This document shows, in pieces, positions 52,142-61,220 of a stretch of DNA of 64,000 bases (within the stretch, counting starts at the first letter, position 1; every line of letters starts with the position of its first letter). Origin of the DNA: SMYC01 sp963578475 (GTDB lineage: Bacteria > Acidobacteriota > Vicinamibacteria > Marinacidobacterales > SMYC01); NCBI GenBank assembly GCA_963578475.1, contig CAUZCL010000015.1, positions 38,679 through 102,678 of the forward strand, given 5' to 3'. A model generated the notes under the pieces. That model ran no database searches and had not been told where the DNA came from. It worked only from the letters and a program-made list of their open reading frames with translations. Made by a program: the position numbers and the translations under genes.

Positions 52142-52229
52142 GGAGCAGGGCGACGATAAGTCAAAAGCGGCGCGATGTCAACGCGAGCTGCTCTCCTCGC
52201 TCTCCTCCAAGACCTCGCGGCACCGTGTG

Positions 52230-52508
52230 GCCACGACGAGATGGTCCTCGAGCTCCATCATCCAGGCCTATGCCAATAACGGGTTCTCGCATGAGCGCCT
52301 CGACGACGTGCTCACGCTCTACGCGGACAAAACCGGCTTCGCGCCGAAGGCTATTTTGATCGACGGCTTCGATTGGGAACGCGGCACAATTGTCGAGCGT
52401 GCGGCCGAGATCAAGCGCTACTTGAAGCAATCCGAGGGCAGCAACTTCCTGTCCGACCGAAGGGGCGCGGAAGAGAAGCGCCACAGCAAAGCTCCGATGG
52501 TCACCTAG
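52230..52508 (+). pseudogene. Unidentified coding remnant
   Basis: Between the divergent AI-2E and glycosyltransferase-like genes, a plus-strand frame reads QAYANNGFSHERLDDVLTLY, then GFAPKAILIDGFDWERGTIV and AAEIKRYLKQSEGSNF. The composition is that of a real alpha/beta protein, possibly part of a P-loop ATPase core (strand ILIDGFD). There is no start, no ribosome site and no complete domain. I treat it as a leftover. Confidence 0.35.
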
Positions 52509-52570
52509 TTTCAGACCAGCCCTCGCGCAGTGCCCCGCGGTGGATATCACAGCCAACATGCCGACTGAGC

Positions 52571-52576
52571 TATGAT
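52571..52576 (+). promoter_or_regulatory. TATGAT -10 box, leaderless-type promoter
   Basis: TATGAT is followed by 9 bases and GTG 52586, with no ribosome-binding site. Confidence 0.45.
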
Positions 52577-52585
52577 CACGGCTCT

Positions 52586-55084
52586 GTGAGCCCAATTACC
52601 GCAACTTTGGCCACGCTGGTCATTTTCATTGCTCCGGGTCTACTCCTCGTGTCGGCTCTCGGCGGCCAGCGGGGCGTTTCTCTGACCGCCTTAGAGCAGA
52701 TCTACCTCTCGGTGGCGGGAAGCCTCGTCATCTCCGGCTGGGTGGGGTTGGGGCTCGCCGGTCTCGGCCGTTTCACTCCCGAGAATGTTGCCACGTTGGT
52801 CGCCGGCCTCGTGGCGCTCTTCTGGTTCTTCGCGAGAAAGCAGCTGTCTCTTCGTCAGGGGACTTTTGACGGGCGGGAGCTTGCCGTCGCCGGCGGATTG
52901 CTCGCCTTCGCCGTGATGTTCTATTTTCCGCCCTTCGAGCACATCCTCGGCGGGCGAGATCCGGGCATCTACGTCAATACTGGATTTCACTTGGCGCGCG
53001 AGGGGAATCTCACGTTCACGGATCCGGTAATCGAAAGCATTCCGCAAGAGGACTGGGCCTTGTTCTTCCGGGTCGACAAAGAGATTCCGGACTGGAGCCA
53101 TTTACGTTTTCAGGGCTATGCGCTCGAGTCGCCGGCCACCGCGCGCGTGACGCCGCACGGCCTTCACCTCTACTCGACTTGGGTCGGCACGGCCGCCGGG
53201 CTCTTCCAAATGAAGTCGGGCCTCTACGCAACGCCTTTTTTCTCCATGATGGGCGCGCTCGGTTTTTTCTTCGCGATGAAGCGCTTGTTCGGACTCGAAG
53301 TCGCCGCTTGGGCAGGTGCGTTTCTCACGGTCTTTCAGATCCAGATCTGGTTCGCCCGCTTTCCAAACTCAGAGGTCGTCGTGCAGTTCCTCTATGCTAC
53401 GGCACTTCTGCTGTTCTATTTCATGGAGGAGAAGCGCTCCGCGATCGCGGGTGCTTTGGCGGGCGTGGCTCTCGGCTCGACCCTCCTCGCACGTATGGAG
53501 AACATTCTCTTTCTCGTGCCCTTCGTACTCTTCTTTGGATGGAAGAGGCTGCGCCGCGAGCTGGGAGCTCCAGAGCTCGCCTTTCTCGGTGGCTTCGGCC
53601 TCGTGGCCCTTCACGCCATCCTTCACGATCGATTCATCGCCTGGCCTTACGTGTCGAGCGTTCTCGGCCGCCACTATTGGCGCTTTGTCGGAGAGAACCT
53701 CTTTCTGATTGCTCTCATAGCCGCAGGCGTCGCTATCGCCGTCGACCGCCTCGCCATGGCACTCCCAGCTTCGATTTACGATCGCGTGCGATCGGAAAAG
53801 CTCCGTGTCGTCCTGGCGATAGGGCTCGCGGGCTTGGCGCTTTTCACCTATTTCGTGCGCCCTTTCTGGCACGGCCCGCGCACAGCGCCCCATGACGCCG
53901 AAGCGTTTCTGCGCATGAGCTGGTATCTCTATCCTGTCGGGGTCGGCCTCGCTGTGGCGGGGGCCATGTGGCTCATCGTCCGGGCCCGGAAGAGCCAGGT
54001 CTTCTTCCTCCTCGTCGGGCTCACGTTCTCGCTTTTCTTCTTCTACAAAGTTCGCGTGTGGCACGATCACTATTTCGCGATGCGCCGGTTCGTCCCCGTC
54101 ATCCTACCGACCTTGATTACTTGCATAAGCCTCTTTCTCGCAAGCCTCCACCTGCCGGCACGTCGTTTTATGAGCGCGGGCTCGCGTGTCATTGCTGCGC
54201 TCCTCCTGGTGCTCTACCTCTCCGAAGGCCGACGCCTCTGGGCGGTGTCTGGCCACGAGGAGTTTCCCGGCAGCCTCGACTTCGTGGAAGACCTCGCGCG
54301 CCACATCGGGGATAACGACGTGGTGATCTTCCCGCGTCGGGAAGGCCTTCACCTGCTCGAGCTCCCCTTGGCCGAGCTCGAAGGCAAGAAAGTCCTCGAG
54401 TTCTACTCCTTGAAACCTCCCCTCGATCAGCTAGAAGATTTGCTCGCGCAATGGCGCGGCATCTACGGTGACGTCTACTTCGTTACCAACTACAAAATCT
54501 CGCTTTCCGGGCTCTTCACCCGCCACGTCAAGGATTTCTGGTTCGCGACGGAGAAGCTCCAATATGCCTATACGAGCCCGCCGGCCGGGTCGGAGCCGTT
54601 CCACCTCCGCTTCACTTTATCGAAAGCAGTAGACCTCGACGATTTGGCCGAGCGCGTTCCAAAGCTTCCCTTCCTGGACATGGGTGGCAGTGATGATCTA
54701 CAAGTATCTTGGTTTCACGAGAAGGAGCTCGACGAAGAAGGGACGAGCTACCGATGGAGTCAAAGGATATCGTCCGTTTTTCTTCCCGCCATCGGCGGCG
54801 GTCCGCAACAGATAGCGATACGCCTAGCCGGACCCAAGGAAGAAGAAGCGCCGAATCACTCCATCGAAATCCGCCTCGGCGAAGAGCTTCTAGGAACGAT
54901 CACCGCGAGCCGACACTTCGAGATGCACCTCTTTCCCGTTCCGGAGGCCCTCGCCATGCGCGAGGACGTCACGTATTCGATCCTCTCGCTCAGAACTGAA
55001 ACCTGGCGGCCTTCGAACTGGATCGCGGGCTCGACAGACGTACGCGATCTCGGTATTCGCGTCGACTCGATTGAAGTCCGGTAA
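52586..55084 (+). CDS. Large polytopic membrane protein, GT-C glycosyltransferase-like
   Basis: This 832-residue protein has about 13 transmembrane helices in its first 560 residues. The first luminal loop carries acidic residues (HILGGRDPGIYVNTGFH near 130), the pattern of GT-C family sugar transferases. RFPNSEVVVQFLYATALLLF near 270 and YKVRVWHDHYFAMRRFVPVI near 505 are also typical. A soluble C-terminal part (570-832) is mostly beta and may bind sugar. GTG 52586 is chosen for the promoter spacing, since the frame is open further upstream. It likely mannosylates or arabinosylates a lipid-linked acceptor. The donor is unknown. Confidence 0.7.
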   Translation: MSPITATLATLVIFIAPGLLLVSALGGQRGVSLTALEQIYLSVAGSLVISGWVGLGLAGLGRFTPENVATLVAGLVALFWFFARKQLSLRQGTFDGRELAVAGGLLAFAVMFYFPPFEHILGGRDPGIYVNTGFHLAREGNLTFTDPVIESIPQEDWALFFRVDKEIPDWSHLRFQGYALESPATARVTPHGLHLYSTWVGTAAGLFQMKSGLYATPFFSMMGALGFFFAMKRLFGLEVAAWAGAFLTVFQIQIWFARFPNSEVVVQFLYATALLLFYFMEEKRSAIAGALAGVALGSTLLARMENILFLVPFVLFFGWKRLRRELGAPELAFLGGFGLVALHAILHDRFIAWPYVSSVLGRHYWRFVGENLFLIALIAAGVAIAVDRLAMALPASIYDRVRSEKLRVVLAIGLAGLALFTYFVRPFWHGPRTAPHDAEAFLRMSWYLYPVGVGLAVAGAMWLIVRARKSQVFFLLVGLTFSLFFFYKVRVWHDHYFAMRRFVPVILPTLITCISLFLASLHLPARRFMSAGSRVIAALLLVLYLSEGRRLWAVSGHEEFPGSLDFVEDLARHIGDNDVVIFPRREGLHLLELPLAELEGKKVLEFYSLKPPLDQLEDLLAQWRGIYGDVYFVTNYKISLSGLFTRHVKDFWFATEKLQYAYTSPPAGSEPFHLRFTLSKAVDLDDLAERVPKLPFLDMGGSDDLQVSWFHEKELDEEGTSYRWSQRISSVFLPAIGGGPQQIAIRLAGPKEEEAPNHSIEIRLGEELLGTITASRHFEMHLFPVPEALAMREDVTYSILSLRTETWRPSNWIAGSTDVRDLGIRVDSIEVR

Positions 55085-55099
55085 GCAAAGGAGGTCGCT

Positions 55100-55997
55100 A
55101 TGCGGTTGTTAGTGCTAATACTCACTTTTGCCGGCGCGGCGGAAGCGGCGCGTATCAACAAAGCCATCGAGCTTCTCGCCCAGGGACAGCCCGTCTATTA
55201 CACGACGAGCCGCGGCGGCTACGAAGAAGGCAAAGCGCTCGCGCATACTTGGGCGGACTACATCAACTACGAGCTCGAGCACGGCGCCTTCGACCTCACC
55301 AAGCTTCGTGAGTTCATGCAAGGTCTCGTCGATGGCGGGCCGACTCCGAGCGGGCACCGCACACCCGCCGTCATCGCTACCATCCCCGTGCTCGGCCTCG
55401 ATGAAGCGACGATGCGCGCCAACGGATGGGTCGTGCAACAAGTGCTCGCGGCCGGTGTACACGGCATCATCCTGTGCCACGCCCGTACGGCTGGCGCCGC
55501 TCTGGCTTTCGTGCAAGCGGCACGCTATCCGTTTCACAAGCAGGAAGTCGGTGACGGCTTGGAAGAAGGCCTCCGCGGCAGCGGGAGCCAACATTTCGCG
55601 GCGCAGATATGGGGGATTTCGTCGGTCGATTATCTGCGGGTCGCCGATACATGGCCCCTGAACCCGGAAGGCGAGATCTTGCTCGGCTTGAAGATCGAGG
55701 ATCGACACGCGCTCGAGAACGCGGAAGCCACGACCAAAGTGCCCGGCATCGGGTTCGTGGAGTGGGGTCCGGGCGATATGACCTTCTCCTACGGTTTTCT
55801 CTCGAGGCCGCGGCCCGACCCCCCAGGTTCTCGTCGACGCGCGCGCGCGGGTGCTCGCGGCGACCAAAGCTGCGAAGATTTTCTTTCTGAACTCCGTAAC
55901 GACTGACAACGTTGAAGCTCAGATCGAAGAAGGGGTGATGCTCGGCGCCGCCAATGAAGAGGCGGCTCGGAAAGGCCGCGCTTATTCGCGCCGCTAA
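55100..55997 (+). CDS. Exported HpcH/HpaI aldolase-like protein (one-base frameshift)
   Basis: ATG 55100 has AAAGGAGG upstream and starts a short signal peptide (MRLLVLILTFAGAAEA). The body matches HpcH/HpaI (class II pyruvate aldolase) TIM barrels: GVHGIILCHARTAGAALAFV near residue 120, EGEILLGLKIEDRHALENA near 192 and FVEWGPGDMTFSYGF near 215. The frame breaks in a C6 run (55819-55824), where C7 would continue to QVLVDARARVLAATKAAKIF and NEEAARKGRAYSRR at TAA 55997. That gives about 298 residues. A signal peptide on this normally cytosolic family is notable. The indel may be a sequencing error. Confidence 0.7.
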
Positions 55998-56049
55998 CCG
56001 CTAAAACAAAGTTTCATTTCTTGCATTTTGGGTTATATCTTCCATTTTA

Positions 56050-57215
56050 GGGCGTAAAAAGGAAGTATACGATCGATTTCTTCGATTCACAGCAGGAAGC
56101 TTCTTTCTCTTCGGACCTCGAGGAACCGGGAAGTCAACCCTCGTCAAGCAGCGCTTTCCGGAAGCCGTCTATTTGGATCTCCTGCAGCCGGAGATTTTTC
56201 GTCGCTTCTCTGCGCACCCCGGGGATCTGCGCGAGCGCCTTGGCGCTCTTTCGAGACCGGCTACAGTGGTTCTCGACGAGATTCAACGCGTTCCGGCGTT
56301 ACTCCCTCTCTTCCACAGCCTCATCGAGGAGAAGAAAGGGTGGCGCTTCGTGCTCACCAGTTCGAGCTCGCGCAAGCTGAAACGACGTGGCGTTGATCTA
56401 TTGACGGGACGGGCCGTTCTCGCCTGGCTCCACCCTTTCCTGGCGTCGGAGCTCGGACCATATTTTCGTCTCGCGGATTCGCTCGAAAAGGGACTCTTGC
56501 CCATCGTGCTCGATGCCGAAGAGCCAGATCGCGTGCTCGAGACCTATGCGGCACTCTACTTGAAAGAAGAAGTCCAAACGGAGGGACTGGTGCGTAACAT
56601 CGGAAACTTTTCGCGCTTCCTGAATCTAATCAGTTTCTCTCATGCCTCCCTGTTGAATGTCAGCAACGTCGCCCGTGAGTGTGAGGTCGAGCGCAAGGTC
56701 GTGGAAGGCTACGTGGCCGTGCTGGAGGACCTTCTGCTCGGGTACCGGCTTTCGGTCTTCACGAAAAGAGCGAGACGGGCTGTGGTGAAGCATCCGAAGT
56801 TCTACCTCTTCGACGCCGGAATTTACCGCTCGCTGCGCGCTGAAGGTCCGTTGGATCGATCCGAGGAAATACAGGGGAGCGCCTTGGAAGGGCTGGTCGC
56901 GCAGCATTTGCGCGGTGGATCGACTACTCACCAGAAGACTTCACGCTTTATTTCTGGCGCACGCGCGGCGGCGCGGAAGTAGATTTCGTTGTCTATGGAC
57001 CCGGCGGTATTTTCGCCATCGAGGTCAAGAACGGCGTTTGCATTCATCCTCACGATCTCAGGGGCCTCAAGACCTTCCAGCAAGACTATCCCGAGAGCAA
57101 AGTCTGTCTCCTCTACCGTGGAGAGGAGCGACTAATGAAAAACGGAGTCCTGTGTTTGCCCTGCGAAGAGTTTCTAAAGGCTTTGCGTCCCGGAACGGAG
57201 CTAAATCTCGACTAG
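56050..57215 (+). CDS. AAA ATPase with DUF4143 domain (one-base frameshift)
   Basis: The product starts near YDRFLRFTAGSFFLF and has Walker A GPRGTGKSTL and Walker B VVLDEIQRVP. The DUF4143 part, NISRFLNLISFSHASLL-like, follows near residue 190 (seen as NFSRFLNLISFSHASLLNVS). Near 56911-56916 a lost base shifts the frame. The C-terminal nuclease-like segment then reads WIDYSPEDFTLYFWRTRGGA and EVDFVVYGPGGIFAIEVKNG to TAG 57215. No ATG or GTG sits at the expected start, so 56050 is only the left limit. These proteins are widespread and of unclear function. The end overlaps the HDAC-like gene by 15 bases. Confidence 0.65.
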
Positions 57216-58166
57216 GGTGCTGACATGCGCGACAGTGGCTTTGGCCAGGCCCTCGATGTTGTAGCCTCCTTCGAGTAGAGATACAAGGCGGCCGTCACAA
57301 TATTGGTCGGCGACATCCATGGCCGTCCGCGTCATCCGGCGAAACGCGTCGTCGGTAACATCGAAGCAGCCGAGCGGATCTTCTTTGCGACTGTCGAAGC
57401 CGGCCGAAACGATAACGAAGTCGGGCTCGAACTTGGCGGCGGCCGGAAGCAGCTTCTTGTCCCAGGCGCGCAGCATGTCCACGTCTTTGGAGCCGCATTC
57501 GAGATGGACGTTGATATTCAACCCACTTCCCTCCCCGCTACCCTCAAGCGCGGGATCGCCCGTCCCTGGATAGGCTTGCCAGTCATGGCTCGAATAAAAG
57601 AGCACGGTGGGATCGTCATAGAACGCGTTCTGAGTGCCGTTTCCGTGGTGATAGTCCCAATCGATGATCAAGATCTTCTCGTGGCCAAATACGGACTGCG
57701 CATATTTTGCCGCGATCGCGGCATTGCTGTAGAAGCAAAACCCTTCTTCCTCCCCGGTATTATTGGCGTGGTGGCCCGGGGGCCGGATCGCGCAAAACGC
57801 GTTGCGCACTTCCCCACGTGACACGGCGGAGACCGCGGCGAGAGCCCCCCCAACGGCAGCTTTTGCCACCCCACCCGAGGTTCCGATCTTTCGGATGGAG
57901 GCGACGTGCTCGGCGGTGTGATGGGCCTCGATATATGGAAGCGGAGCCTCGAGTCTCGAGACCGACGTCACCTCCTGGTCGAGGCCCTCGCGCTTCATTT
58001 CGAGGAGGATGCACCGAAGCCGTTCCGGAGATTCCGGATGATCAGGTCGAAGCACATGGTCCAAATAGATCTCGTCATAGACGAATCCCGTGGACGGTCT
58101 CGTTTCACGAGACAGGGCTAGAGGGGCAAGAGTCAGCGATTGGACGAATTCGCGGCGAGTGGTCAT
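57201..58166 (-). CDS. Histone deacetylase-like amidohydrolase with Tat-type signal
   Basis: This 321-residue protein is of the arginase/deacetylase fold. RPPGHHANNTGEEEGFCFYS near residue 128 contains the His pair. Zinc ligands lie in IIDWDYHHGNGTQ near 168 and SAGFDSRKEDPLG near 255. EGGYNIEGLA is near 302. It should remove acetyl from polyamines or similar amines. The N-terminus (TTRREFVQSLTLAPLALS) is a short twin-arginine signal, so the enzyme is probably exported. ATG 58166 has GGGAGG upstream. Most relatives are cytosolic. Confidence 0.87.
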   Translation of the reverse strand: MTTRREFVQSLTLAPLALSRETRPSTGFVYDEIYLDHVLRPDHPESPERLRCILLEMKREGLDQEVTSVSRLEAPLPYIEAHHTAEHVASIRKIGTSGGVAKAAVGGALAAVSAVSRGEVRNAFCAIRPPGHHANNTGEEEGFCFYSNAAIAAKYAQSVFGHEKILIIDWDYHHGNGTQNAFYDDPTVLFYSSHDWQAYPGTGDPALEGSGEGSGLNINVHLECGSKDVDMLRAWDKKLLPAAAKFEPDFVIVSAGFDSRKEDPLGCFDVTDDAFRRMTRTAMDVADQYCDGRLVSLLEGGYNIEGLAKATVAHVSTLVEI

Positions 58167-58215
58167 CAGAACCTCCCGGGCAAGTCTAATCCAAGCCGGT
58201 AGGCTTTCGCAGCTC

Positions 58216-60003
58216 TCAAGGCGGCGGGCCGTTGGGGACTTGCAGGATGCGGATCGTCGGTCCAGACATATGCTCGGGCTCGGGGGCGAACTCTTTTACG
58301 AGCGGACATATGGCGAAAAGCTTCCCATAGTTCTTCGTCTGGCGGTGCTCGGGACCGAACCGCTCGTAGCTCGTCGACGTGACGATCAGATATTCCGCTC
58401 CCGCGTCGCGATGGGCGGCGACGCCCAAATCGATGACGCGCTTGGACACGCTGACGCGATAACGCGAGAGATCCAATACCGGCGTATGCCGCTCGACGGC
58501 GAAACTGGTGCCGGGAGGGATGCGCGCCTCGATCCACTGCGCCGCCATCGCTCCAGTATCGGGAAGCATCATGAGGCGATTCCTCTTGAGCGTCATCGAC
58601 GTCGGAAACCAGAGGGCGGCGACGAGCGCCGCGACGAGCGCGAAAGTCTCGAGCGGACGCTTCGCGATCGGCTGATTGCGAAGCCGCTTTTCGAGCACGT
58701 CACGGAGGAAAACGATGGTTTCGACGATCGCGTAGGCCGCCAGGATAGCCAAGAACGGATAGACCGGCATGAGATTGCCGGCGAAGTTGATTCTCTGCGA
58801 GCTATAGAAACTGTAATAGAAGATCGGGTAGGCGAGAAAGACCGCGAGCCTGCGATCGATACGATACAGGGCAAGCGCGAGTCCGACGAGGCAGGCCAGA
58901 AACGGCAGGAGACCGGCGCCATAATTAATGGTGTAGTTCGCGTGAGTGGCCCAGTTGTCGACCCCTTCGGCGCCCGCGAGGCCAAGAAAGCCATAGTTGA
59001 ATAGACCTGCGGCAACGTGATCGAAAAAGCGCGTCAGATCCGCGAAGAAGTAAGGGCAGCCCGCTGTGAAACCAACAACGGTACCAACAGCGCCGAGATA
59101 AAGATCGGGATGCGCCAAGAGGGATGTGCCTCGCCGGAACAGCGTCGCGCCGATGAGGGGGATCCAAAGAAGTGAGGCGTTGTACTTCACCGCGACGGTG
59201 AAGCCGATCGCCGCACCCGCGGCAAAGGCGAGACCGCGACTTCCCTTTTCGAGATAGATCATCGTCACGAGAACGCTCACCGTCGAGAACAAGACGAGGA
59301 GAGCGTCCGGCTTGTTATATTGAGAGATCTCTACGACACCCGGCGCCACCGCAAGAAGCGCCGCCGCGAAGAGACCGACTCGCGTCCCGAAGACAAAGCG
59401 GCCGAGCATAAACACAAAGAACACCGTGAATGTTCCCGGGACGACCCCCGCACTGAAGCGCCCCCAGAACAACATGTCCTCCACTTGGATCTGGTGAACG
59501 CTCTGCCAGCGCCCGGTGCGCGCCTCCATAAAAAACACGATCAGATACGTACCGATGTTGACGTAGGGCTGAACGCTCGGGTGGTGCCACCAGCGCGGGT
59601 TCATATCGCCGCGCTTGATCATTTGAAGATAAGAGTGAACGTATTCGTACTCGTCGGGAATATAACTCTGCGGCAGCCCGCTACTGATGCCTTCGAAGCG
59701 CACCGAGAACGCGACCCCGAGAATAATCGCGAGCAAGAGAGGTGTCTTCATCCGACCAAGAAGCTCAGAGAGCTCCCCCCGGCTTTTCGGAAGCCCGAAA
59801 TGGCCGACCAAAAACCAGCCGCCCGTGAGCGCCACCACCATGAGCGCGAGCCCCTTCCGAGACAACGCGGGCTCCAGGAATCGCAGGTAGTAGGCGTTCG
59901 TCAGAAACGTCGCCGTCGACAGCAGCAGCAAGCCGAACCCCACACGCTTGAACGTGACCGGGTCGGGCCGCCACGAGCCAAAGCCTCTTGAAGGGGACGT
60001 CAT
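58216..60003 (-). CDS. GT39/PMT-like membrane glycosyltransferase
   Basis: This 595-residue protein has about 11 transmembrane helices. The first periplasmic loop has the acidic motif expected of the family (LPQSYIPDEYEYVHSYLQM near residue 110). A helix with FVFMLGRFVFGTRVGLFAAA follows near 200. The segment QYNKPDALLVLFSTVSVLVT near 240 is typical for dolichol/undecaprenyl-phosphate-mannose transferases. A short soluble tail ends in VPNGPPP. It would glycosylate proteins or lipids outside the membrane. It is separated from the HDAC-like gene by 49 bases on the same strand. Confidence 0.8.
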   Translation of the reverse strand: MTSPSRGFGSWRPDPVTFKRVGFGLLLLSTATFLTNAYYLRFLEPALSRKGLALMVVALTGGWFLVGHFGLPKSRGELSELLGRMKTPLLLAIILGVAFSVRFEGISSGLPQSYIPDEYEYVHSYLQMIKRGDMNPRWWHHPSVQPYVNIGTYLIVFFMEARTGRWQSVHQIQVEDMLFWGRFSAGVVPGTFTVFFVFMLGRFVFGTRVGLFAAALLAVAPGVVEISQYNKPDALLVLFSTVSVLVTMIYLEKGSRGLAFAAGAAIGFTVAVKYNASLLWIPLIGATLFRRGTSLLAHPDLYLGAVGTVVGFTAGCPYFFADLTRFFDHVAAGLFNYGFLGLAGAEGVDNWATHANYTINYGAGLLPFLACLVGLALALYRIDRRLAVFLAYPIFYYSFYSSQRINFAGNLMPVYPFLAILAAYAIVETIVFLRDVLEKRLRNQPIAKRPLETFALVAALVAALWFPTSMTLKRNRLMMLPDTGAMAAQWIEARIPPGTSFAVERHTPVLDLSRYRVSVSKRVIDLGVAAHRDAGAEYLIVTSTSYERFGPEHRQTKNYGKLFAICPLVKEFAPEPEHMSGPTIRILQVPNGPPP

Positions 60004-60171
60004 CGCCGCGCTTGTCTCGCACGTGCTTTTCTTGCCGGCGAGGCTGGGCGCTCGAGAAACTGGAGCATGCGGGAAATCATATAGGCCTTATCGTGTTCTC
60101 ATCAACTCATCTCAACCGCCGGGAGGAGAATCGAGGCGTTCTCGAGCCAGGAAGCCTCGAGACTCCTTGAC

Positions 60172-60483
60172 GTGACTTGGGCGATGCTGGACAGCAACAT
60201 ATACGCTGGTCATTGGGAGCGCGGCCTCTATGTGAGCGAGCTTGCAACGATTCAGCGTAAGTTCGTCACCCGCCTTTCCGCCGTTGTATTGTCAGAGCTC
60301 CGCCGCGGAGTGAGAATCGGAGACACGGTGAAAGTCGCTGAAGGGTTCTATAAGGTTGCTCATGTTCAGTGGGAGCCGGCCGCGGACGACTGGTGGCAAG
60401 CGGGCCGGCATAACCGTCGCGAACAACATCGCGGCCGAACAGGACCAACTACATCTAGCCAGGTAAACCTGAAAGCGATCTAA
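60172..60483 (+). pseudogene. VapC-like PIN-domain toxin with central deletion
   Basis: From GTG 60172 or ATG 60184 the frame encodes the start of a PIN RNase: AMLDSNIYAGHW with the first acidic residue, and RLSAVVLSELRRGVR with the conserved Glu. After AADDWW the frame leaves the family. One frame over, AGITVANNIAAEQDQLHLA is the usual last PIN strand and helix. About 35 residues in between, including other metal-binding acids, are missing. No antitoxin gene is recognisable upstream. Confidence 0.55.
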
Positions 60484-60506
60484 ATCCAAACCACACAGCT
60501 GACTCT

Positions 60507-60592
60507 CATCCCCACATCCCCTCCTATCCCCACATCCCCTTGCCTTTAAAAACGCCGCTAAAAGCACGGAGAGGTGGGGATGCGGGGATAAG
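60507..60592. repeat. REP-like hairpin element, copy 2
   Basis: Two direct copies of ATCCCCACATCCCCT (60508-60522 and 60526-60540) are followed by TGCCTTTAAAAACGCCGC and AAAAGCA. The complementary arm GGTGGGGATGCGGGGATAAG ends near 60592. The arms and the core GCCGCTAAAAGCA resemble copy 1 at 40678-40751. Both copies lie just downstream of gene remnants. Confidence 0.6.
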
Positions 60593-60646
60593 AAAGAATT
60601 TGCTCCAGCATGTGGAACAAAATCCTCGGTTCTGACGGGTTAGAGG

Positions 60647-61057
60647 CTAGGGAACGGTAAGTTTCTCCGTTGCGTACACAGTCTTACTTTGCAAACCGTC
60701 CTTGGTCACGAGACGAGCCGCGAACAAAAATCGTACAAGCACGCGGGAATACTTCTCTGCTTCGTAAGATGTGAACTCACCAGTGAAGTAGCCCTGATAT
60801 TGCACCTTGTCCTCGAGTCGGCTCTTGTCTAACGTTAGGAGATAGTTCGGATGCTTTGCAAGGCTCGTGTAGGTCTTGAGCACTATCCAATTCGGATCCG
60901 TAGTCCTGACGTCGTAATCTGCTTCCAACCATTGATATTTCTCTGACCCTTTGTGCTCGAAGCGCGAGACACGTTCAAATGGAAAGCTGAGTCTACCGTG
61001 GGTCAACGATGACGGGCTCGCGATGTCTTTGCCCGGAATCCGCGGAAGTTCAGGCAT
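60647..61057 (-). CDS. Uncharacterised protein (about 136 aa)
   Basis: An open frame starting at ATG 61057 (or 61075) encodes a soluble protein with protein-like composition: EKYQWLEADYDVRTTDPNWI, TYTSLAKHPNYLLTLDKSRL and AEKYSRVLVRFLFAARLVTK. It has no signal peptide and no family I recognise. Third positions are clearly less GC-rich than in neighbouring genes, which may indicate recent acquisition. No ribosome site is obvious. Confidence 0.4.
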   Translation of the reverse strand: MPELPRIPGKDIASPSSLTHGRLSFPFERVSRFEHKGSEKYQWLEADYDVRTTDPNWIVLKTYTSLAKHPNYLLTLDKSRLEDKVQYQGYFTGEFTSYEAEKYSRVLVRFLFAARLVTKDGLQSKTVYATEKLTVP

Positions 61058-61220
61058 GAGAGGGGAGGGTCGCAAGAGGCCTTCGCCGAGATCGCGGGCT
61101 ACATCAGACGTATATGGGTTCGGTGGAACGAGTGAAGAGGAATATTTTCATCGACATTTTGGAGGGCCTTACGGATCTCCTATTCCTTCCGGGTCCTAGG
61201 CGAGCCCTTCTCGCGCCTGA

